From Mycetocola zhujimingii (GTDB lineage Bacteria; Actinomycetota; Actinomycetes; Actinomycetales; Microbacteriaceae), in contig NZ_CP026949.1 of the NCBI RefSeq assembly GCF_003065425.1, forward strand, positions 558,001 to 622,000: a DNA stretch of 64,000 nucleotides. The letters run 5' to 3'. Shown here piece by piece: positions 58,774 to 64,000 of the stretch. A program made the position numbers and the translations under genes. The notes below the pieces were generated by a model, which had not been told where the DNA came from, searched no databases, and saw only the letters and a program-made list of their open reading frames with translations. Position 1 is the stretch's first letter. The number at the start of each line of letters is the position of its first letter.

Positions 58774-60033
58774 GTGGGTAGCCCCGCCTTCCGCGCTATT
58801 TCTGCCCGAGCTGTTTCGATACTCGCGAGCTTCGGGCTGACTGTGGTCATTGTGCGCGTGCTTTCGGTGGAAGATGCGGGGTCGTTCTTTCTCGTTTTCA
58901 CTTCGCTCGCGATTCTTGCAACGTTTTGCCGATTTGGTGCAGACAATCTGGTTCTGAAGATTTGCGGCCGGGGCGGCGTTGATATGGCGCGCGATGTCAG
59001 CTTCGCCGTGGGCGTCGCTCTGTTCGCAACGGTGGCAGGCGTAACGGTTGTCATTGTTGTTCTTTCTGTAGTTGGGTATCGCCTTTCTGGCGTTGGCCCT
59101 GAGTGGAATCCTCTGCTGGTGGCCTCGGTTATCCCGCAGGCGTTCTCCGTCATTGCGGGCGCTATTCTCCGAGCTCGGCGATCGTTGGCGTTGGGCGTGC
59201 TCGCAGAGTTGGGATCAGTTCCGCTGTTTGCGACACTGTTCGTCCTCGGATCGAGCCACTTCGGGACGGCAACTCTCTCATCGGCTCTACTGGCGTTGTC
59301 GCTGTCTTCCTGGCTCACGCTCGCCTGGAGTGCCCCCGCAGCCGTCCGAGCTCTGAAAAGTGAGCGCGGGTCAGCTCCAAACTCGACCGATTTTGTCGTC
59401 TTCGTGAAGAGCAACGGCGGTCAACTCGCGGCGATGATGGGAACTTCGCTGTTGTTCTACGTACTGACTTGGGCGCCCGTGTACGTGCTCTCGGCAACCA
59501 GCACGTTGGCGAGCGTCTCCTATTTCACTGCAGCAATGAGGTTGGCCAACTTTGTGTCTTTGGTTCCGAGTCTGCAGGTGAGTTACCTCGCGCCCGAGTT
59601 CGCGCGTCTCTTCCATCGAGGAGCACTTTCCGGACTCAACGAATTGACCAAAGGCGCGACCAGGCAAGCCGCGCTCGTGTTGCTGGTGCCCGTAGCTGCG
59701 ATGATCTTCGGGGCCCAAGCCATAGTGGGGACGCTGTACGGAGCGGATTACCTTGTCGCCGCGGACGTGCTGATCATTCTTGCGGCCGCCGCGTATGTTG
59801 TGGCATTAGGTGGTCACGTAAGTCCACTAATGCTGTTGTGTGGCCTCGAGAGGGTCGCATTCTGGCTCAACGTAGGAGCAGTCGTTGTCTGGGCAGCGGC
59901 AGGCCTACCAGCGGCAGCCGCTGCTGGCGCGGTGGGAGTTGCATGGGTGAGTGTTTTCGTCAGTGTTACCTATACGTTTTTCGCGGCTGTGATGCTCAAA
60001 CGCGGCGTAGGTGTCAGATCCTACGTGCGATGA
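58774..60033 (+). CDS. Oligosaccharide flippase (Wzx-type)
   Basis: A 419-residue polytopic membrane protein with about 12 hydrophobic segments in the MATE/MVF fold of polysaccharide flippases. Family-like features: an N-terminal short amphipathic start with FGLTVVIVRVLSVEDAG near residue 20 and FLVFTSLAILATFCRFG near 40, a polar insertion in the middle, and repeated helical hairpins. It flips the lipid-linked repeat unit across the membrane. GTG 58774 is the best start; its stop overlaps the small ORF at 60030. Confidence 0.85.
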   Translation: MGSPAFRAISARAVSILASFGLTVVIVRVLSVEDAGSFFLVFTSLAILATFCRFGADNLVLKICGRGGVDMARDVSFAVGVALFATVAGVTVVIVVLSVVGYRLSGVGPEWNPLLVASVIPQAFSVIAGAILRARRSLALGVLAELGSVPLFATLFVLGSSHFGTATLSSALLALSLSSWLTLAWSAPAAVRALKSERGSAPNSTDFVVFVKSNGGQLAAMMGTSLLFYVLTWAPVYVLSATSTLASVSYFTAAMRLANFVSLVPSLQVSYLAPEFARLFHRGALSGLNELTKGATRQAALVLLVPVAAMIFGAQAIVGTLYGADYLVAADVLIILAAAAYVVALGGHVSPLMLLCGLERVAFWLNVGAVVVWAAAGLPAAAAAGAVGVAWVSVFVSVTYTFFAAVMLKRGVGVRSYVR

Positions 60034-60164
60034 TTTACTCACCGACCGAACAAAGGATGGCGTCAACATCGTCCCAGTCACCGTCTGGCCGAAGTGTGGG
60101 GTTCCGACCGGGGGCCTGCGATTTGGATGTCTATCGAATGTCGTCGGGAGAAACACATGAGTAA
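60030..60164 (+). CDS. Possible 44-residue ORF between flippase and polymerase
   Basis: ATG 60030 overlaps the flippase stop as ATGA, and the 44-codon frame (MIYSPTEQRMASTSSQSPSG...) ends eight bases inside the polymerase start at 60157. The arrangement would couple translation of the two large genes, but composition is Ser/Arg-rich and no domain is visible. Confidence 0.3.
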   Translation: MIYSPTEQRMASTSSQSPSGRSVGFRPGACDLDVYRMSSGETHE

Positions 60165-61494
60165 GGTTGCGCCAAAAGAACTTTCCGCGTCAGCCATTAG
60201 GTTCTTGCCGCTCGCACTTGTCGCGACTTGGTGGTCGGTGTGTTTCGGGTCGTACATTGTTGCTTGGCCAATCGACTACACACGGATCAATGCACCCGAG
60301 GTTGGCGCGCTCACCGGTGCGTCCCTGATTGCGGCGGTGGCCGGCTACTGGCTGTCGACGTATCGTCAGCCTTTTTCACGAGTTTCTGTTGGAGCCCGCC
60401 GCCCGCTGCCTCGGATGGTGATGATAGGACTCGGCGCGTCGCTGCTTCTCGTCGTCCCGATGTCCTCTGCCTACTCCGGTTACAGCGTGTTGGAGATAGG
60501 GGCCGCAATTCAGGATCAAGGCGGGGCCTTCGCGCAGGCCTCTCAACGTATTACCGAAGGTTTGGAGGCCAGGACAGGGGTGGTGCTCCTGCAGACAGTA
60601 CTCGCACCATTCACGTTGGTGGTCTTGCCGTATCTTGCTCTGGCATGGTTTGAGAGAAGAGAGCATGGAATCCTTCTCATTCTCGGGATAGCGGCACCAG
60701 TCGTGACCAGCTTGTTGGTCGGACGCGACCAACAAATAGGGTTCTCTCTGATCGCGATAGCTGGTGCCTGGGTAGTATCGCGAGCGCGAAGGCGGTTAAG
60801 GCTGCGAGGACGCGAGGTGGTCTTCCTAGGATTTGCCGCTATAGCGTTAATGACAGGATTCGGTGCCCGGAAACTGGCGCGGAACCCGGTCGACCCAATA
60901 TGCGCCCCCGGTGCACAATCCTGCACGGTTCCCCATTCGAATCCCTCGCTTTTCGACGCGATGTGGGTGAACGTCACTTCCTACGCCACGCAAGGTTTTG
61001 AAGGGTTGGGAAGAGCGCTCGATGCCGTCTGGGTGTTTGGCGGTGGGTTCAGCCACTCGGGCGCGGTGCAGAACATCCTTTCCAACCTCTTCGGCTTCCG
61101 CCCAGCGCCAGTTGTGACTACGCAGCTCTATAGTCTCGGGTGGTCCGACTCGTGGTATTGGAGCACCGGATTCACCAGCCTCGCGAACGATGTTCCCTGG
61201 GTCTTGCTGCCGCTTGTGATTCTCTTGCAAGCGTCCCTGCTGGGCTGGGCTTGGCGAACTGCGATACGTCGCGGAGATTGGTTGTCCACCGCAGTCCTCT
61301 GCTACACATGGCTCGCACTCATGTTCATGCCACAGAACTTGCAGATAGCGATCAGTGGGCCCACTTACCTTGGTTACATCGCGCTTGTGGTCTTGTTTAT
61401 CGGGCGTGCGATCACAGAACGCAATAGCTCAAAGATGCCAATGCCCCAGGTTGTCAGCCCGGGAGTGCTGGGTAATCCGAGGCCCATCGGCTAG
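60157..61494 (+). CDS. Polysaccharide polymerase-like membrane protein (Wzy-type)
   Basis: A 445-residue membrane protein with about ten to twelve hydrophobic segments and a long extracytoplasmic loop (about 255-335) containing CAPGAQSC and SYATQGFEGLG, as in O-antigen/repeat-unit polymerases, whose catalytic residues sit in such loops. Sequence conservation in this family is low, so the assignment rests on topology and position after the flippase. ATG 60157 is preceded by a small overlapping ORF. It would link repeat units on the outer face of the membrane. Confidence 0.78.
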   Translation: MSKVAPKELSASAIRFLPLALVATWWSVCFGSYIVAWPIDYTRINAPEVGALTGASLIAAVAGYWLSTYRQPFSRVSVGARRPLPRMVMIGLGASLLLVVPMSSAYSGYSVLEIGAAIQDQGGAFAQASQRITEGLEARTGVVLLQTVLAPFTLVVLPYLALAWFERREHGILLILGIAAPVVTSLLVGRDQQIGFSLIAIAGAWVVSRARRRLRLRGREVVFLGFAAIALMTGFGARKLARNPVDPICAPGAQSCTVPHSNPSLFDAMWVNVTSYATQGFEGLGRALDAVWVFGGGFSHSGAVQNILSNLFGFRPAPVVTTQLYSLGWSDSWYWSTGFTSLANDVPWVLLPLVILLQASLLGWAWRTAIRRGDWLSTAVLCYTWLALMFMPQNLQIAISGPTYLGYIALVVLFIGRAITERNSSKMPMPQVVSPGVLGNPRPIG

Positions 61495-61560
61495 CGCGAT
61501 TTCTGGGGGAGGTCGCTCAGCCGCGACCAACACGGTCGGCGTTATCCCTGTAGCAGTGCC

Positions 61561-62775
61561 TCATTGAGATTTCGGTGCGGAGATTGGTGTAGCTTCGTGC
61601 ACTAGATCCTCGAGGCTGCGGGCAGCGCTCACTGTCGAAAACTGCTCCTCATAGAGGCGCCGCGCTGCGCTGGACCAGCCGTCCAGGGCTCCCTCGCTGT
61701 GCACGCCAAGCAGCACACGGATCGCGTCAGCCAGCGCTTCAGGATCGCCCGCCGGGGTGCTCACACCCGCGCCTGCAGTTTCTACTATTAGGCCCGCGTC
61801 TGAAGATGGCTCCACGCATACGATGACAGGCAGTGCGACGCCACAGTACTCGACAATCTTTGACGGAAAAGTGGGCGGGCTCACTCCGGGCACGGTGATG
61901 GCAACGCCGACATGCACCGTCTTCAGCAGCGCTCGGTAAGCGTCGCGCTCGAGGTGACCCGCGAACGTAACGTTTGAGATGCCATTGTTCTGTGCGTGCT
62001 CCTCCAGACGGTTTCGCTCAGCCCCGTCGCCGGCGATGACAATGTCAACTGGAGCGTGTGCGTTCTGGAGGAGGAGCGCTGCATCCAAAAGCGTCTCAAC
62101 GCCCCGACCCCTCGCCAGTTGTCCGCCAAAGATGACGGTGAATCGCTCTAACTTAGAGAAGCCAGCGGATGGGAGTTCTCCCGAGGACGACCACGGCGGA
62201 ATGATCAGCGTTCGCGCGCGGATCCTAGGATGATAGCTTCGGAAAAATGCCTCGTTCGCACTTGTCATAAGGGCGACATGATCGGCCGGAGAGATCGCCA
62301 TTCGTTCGATGGCCTTCAGCACGGGCCCGAGCGCACGGGGTCGGATTCGACCGATTTCGAGCTGGTGGATTGGGAAGAAGTCCCAGAGGATGAGAGCGAG
62401 GCGTTTGGCGACGCCCGACTTCCGAACACGGCCAGGAAAGCCCCAGCTGAAGCAGGCGATTGAAGTGAAGACGCACAAATCGTACGTCGAAGTCTTGGCA
62501 ATTTTATAACCGAGGGTGTGTAGCCCTATTCCCGCTTGCAGGTACCCAAGCAGTTTTTGCAAAGCGCCGCGCCGGGTTTTCGTCGAGCCAACGCTCCAAG
62601 CGGTGACTCCCTGTGCTTGGTCCGGCACTTCGCCTCTCGGATGCCCATTCTTGGCATCGTGCACGATGACATCGACCGAATGACCTCGCTCTGCGAGCAC
62701 CCGACACAAATCGTCCAGAAGCCACGGTCGCGAGCCGTCTAAGGAATACGTGCCCGTAACCATGAGGATCTTCAC
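61561..62775 (-). CDS. GT4 family glycosyltransferase
   Basis: A 404-residue GT-B glycosyltransferase, on the opposite strand to the rest of the cluster. N-terminal MVTGTYSLDGSRPWLLDDL and SIACFSWGFPGR, and C-terminal lobe with FTVIFGGQLARGRGVETLL and a PPTFPSKIVEYCGVALPVI segment, where the EX7E-like Glu lies. GTG 62775 has TTGGAG just upstream; ATG 62763 is possible. It probably adds one sugar to the repeat unit. Divergent from ugd. Confidence 0.9.
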   Translation of the reverse strand: MKILMVTGTYSLDGSRPWLLDDLCRVLAERGHSVDVIVHDAKNGHPRGEVPDQAQGVTAWSVGSTKTRRGALQKLLGYLQAGIGLHTLGYKIAKTSTYDLCVFTSIACFSWGFPGRVRKSGVAKRLALILWDFFPIHQLEIGRIRPRALGPVLKAIERMAISPADHVALMTSANEAFFRSYHPRIRARTLIIPPWSSSGELPSAGFSKLERFTVIFGGQLARGRGVETLLDAALLLQNAHAPVDIVIAGDGAERNRLEEHAQNNGISNVTFAGHLERDAYRALLKTVHVGVAITVPGVSPPTFPSKIVEYCGVALPVIVCVEPSSDAGLIVETAGAGVSTPAGDPEALADAIRVLLGVHSEGALDGWSSAARRLYEEQFSTVSAARSLEDLVHEATPISAPKSQ

Positions 62776-62988
62776 ACAGACTCCAATTTCGGAGGCCAGT
62801 CCCGGCCCGGCGCGTCAGCGTCCGGTTGACGAGCGCCCGAACGTACTCTATCGGGCGGCGGGCGCGTGGTTGGTGCAGCGCCGGCGTGTACCGCAATATC
62901 CGGGCGGACCAGCCGCGCGCCTGAAACGCGAACGCATCACCGTTGATTCTTCATGCCGCACGCGCTGCGTAGATAGGGTTAATGCATC
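62776..62988. other. Divergent intergenic region between glycosyltransferase and ugd
   Basis: No gene is seen. A TTGATT at 62943 and a TAGGGT at 62974 upstream of ugd may belong to its promoter; the latter lies nine bases from the ATG, longer than the six-base leaderless spacing found elsewhere. Confidence 0.3.
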
Positions 62989-64000
62989 ATGAAAATTTCA
63001 GTTATCGGGTGTGGGTACCTTGGTGCAGTGCATGCGGCGTCGATGGCGTCGCTCGGACACGAAGTCATAGGTATCGACGTGGACGCTGCCAAGGTCGAGG
63101 CTTTGTCCGCTGGCCGAGCGCCGTTCTTCGAACCAGATCTCCCGGAACTGCTCCGCGAGGGAGTCGCGAGCGGGCTCCTGAAATTCAGTACCGATATCGC
63201 GGATGCCCGGGATTCCCGGGTCCATTTCGTTGCGGTGGGAACGCCGCAGCAAAAGAACGGTACGGGCGCTGACCTCACGTACGTGGACGCTGCCGTCGAT
63301 GCGCTTCTTCCTTACCTGAACGAGGGCGATCTCGTCGTCGGAAAATCAACAGTTCCAGTCGGTACTGCAGAACGCCTAGCGGTTGATGTTGAAGCAGCTG
63401 GCGCCGAACTCGCCTGGAATCCGGAATTTCTGCGTGAAGGATATGCGGTCAAGGACACGATCGCCCCCGATCGCCTCGTATACGGCGTGCGGCGCGACAG
63501 CGAGGTCCCGTCGCATCACACGAAGGACATGGATCACCGCCCTGCGGTCAAGCTGCTCAACGAGGTTTACGCACAGGCTATTGCGAATGGCACTCCACTC
63601 GTGGTCACCGATTACGCCACCGCGGAACTCGTGAAGGCCGCGGCCAACGCCTTCCTGGCCACAAAGATCTCCTTCATCAACGCTATGGCGGAGATCGCTG
63701 AGGTGACGGGCGCAGATGTCACCGAGCTCGCCGATGCCATCGGCCACGATGTTCGTATTGGTCGCAAGTTCTTGAACGCGGGCGCCGGCTTTGGGGGCGG
63801 ATGCCTTCCCAAGGACATCCGTGCATTCGCGGCCAGGGCGGAAGAGCTGGGCCGTGGCGAGTCGGTTGCGTTCCTGAAAGAAGTCGACGCGATCAACCTT
63901 CGGCGTCGGGATCGAGTGGTCGAGCTTGTGGTGGACGCGCTCGGTGGCAGTGCGTACAAGAAGAAAGTGGCAGTGCTCGGGCTCGCGTTCAAGCCCAATA
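62989..64000 (+). CDS. ugd: UDP-glucose 6-dehydrogenase (3' end outside window)
   Basis: Oxidises UDP-glucose to UDP-glucuronate, a precursor of acidic polysaccharides. 337 codons are visible with no stop before the window end; about 100 residues are missing. Motifs: SVIGCGYLGAVHAASMASLG at the N-terminus (NAD binding), FFEPDLPELL, VGKSTVPVGTAE, SFINAMAEI and the catalytic Cys in GFGGGCLPKDI near residue 268. It is the last gene seen and could belong to the polysaccharide cluster, giving a uronic acid in the repeat unit. Confidence 0.94.
   Translation, partial: MKISVIGCGYLGAVHAASMASLGHEVIGIDVDAAKVEALSAGRAPFFEPDLPELLREGVASGLLKFSTDIADARDSRVHFVAVGTPQQKNGTGADLTYVDAAVDALLPYLNEGDLVVGKSTVPVGTAERLAVDVEAAGAELAWNPEFLREGYAVKDTIAPDRLVYGVRRDSEVPSHHTKDMDHRPAVKLLNEVYAQAIANGTPLVVTDYATAELVKAAANAFLATKISFINAMAEIAEVTGADVTELADAIGHDVRIGRKFLNAGAGFGGGCLPKDIRAFAARAEELGRGESVAFLKEVDAINLRRRDRVVELVVDALGGSAYKKKVAVLGLAFKPN

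Noticed and set aside
1-64000. tRNA, rRNA, insertion sequence or prophage genes
   Set aside because: I saw no TPsiC-like arms with CCA-type ends, no transposase or integrase motifs and no phage structural genes.

Overview
The window is high-GC DNA with the gene style of an actinobacterium, most likely of the family Microbacteriaceae. The evidence is indirect: malate:quinone oxidoreductase, a DtxR/IdeR-type iron box, LacI/CebR-like sugar regulation, LAxTG-like surface anchors, many genes with a -10 hexamer placed exactly for leaderless transcripts, and dense use of the hexamer GGATGC/GCATCC. I see no rRNA, tRNA, insertion sequence, prophage or CRISPR array.

Layout. 0-6 kb holds a truncated protein with a degenerate GGDEF domain, a divergent MerR regulator/4-TM protein pair around a near-perfect operator, mqo, tdk, and two membrane proteins. 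6-11.3 kb is an iron-siderophore uptake operon (siderophore-interacting reductase, lipoprotein, two permeases, ATPase) behind an iron box. 11.3-16.7 kb holds orphan genes: an anchored disordered protein, two tandem unrecognised paralogs behind a tiny ORF, a CPBP protease, a cyclodeaminase-like protein and a small membrane protein. 16.7-26 kb is a sugar locus (GH42 beta-galactosidase divergent from a binding-protein ABC operon and LacI regulator) plus an acetyltransferase and a glycosidase-like lipoprotein. 26-28.9 kb has an AbiEi/DUF559-type protein and an MFS exporter. 29-36.5 kb is a second sugar operon (DeoR regulator, Gfo/Idh oxidoreductase, ABC importer, surface-anchored DUF4832-type protein). 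36.6-41 kb holds an SDR, a DUF1275 protein, a sensor kinase with a pseudo-receiver, and a MarR regulator. 41-43.8 kb encodes a secreted amidase with a dockerin followed by a cell-anchored cohesin protein. 44.6 kb to the end is an exopolysaccharide/capsule cluster: tyrosine autokinase and phosphatase, PglF/PglE-like sugar enzymes, a glycosyltransferase fused to a phosphoglycosyltransferase, the three UDP-L-FucNAc enzymes CapE/F/G, flippase, polymerase, a second glycosyltransferase and ugd.

Most notable. (1) A two-gene cohesin-dockerin surface system at 41.2-43.8 kb. (2) A c-di-GMP-I (GEMM) riboswitch on the minus strand at about 40.2 kb, followed by two tiny overlapping ORFs and a sensor kinase whose receiver lacks the phospho-acceptor Asp. 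(3) A family of six ~66-base palindromic repeats centred on AAGCTT, all intergenic between 16.1 and 27.5 kb, with arm changes that keep base pairing. (4) A promoter-to-start spacing rule (TANNNT, six bases, start codon) that defines the starts of many genes here as leaderless. (5) Two tandem orphan paralogs of unknown function near 13.1-14.4 kb.
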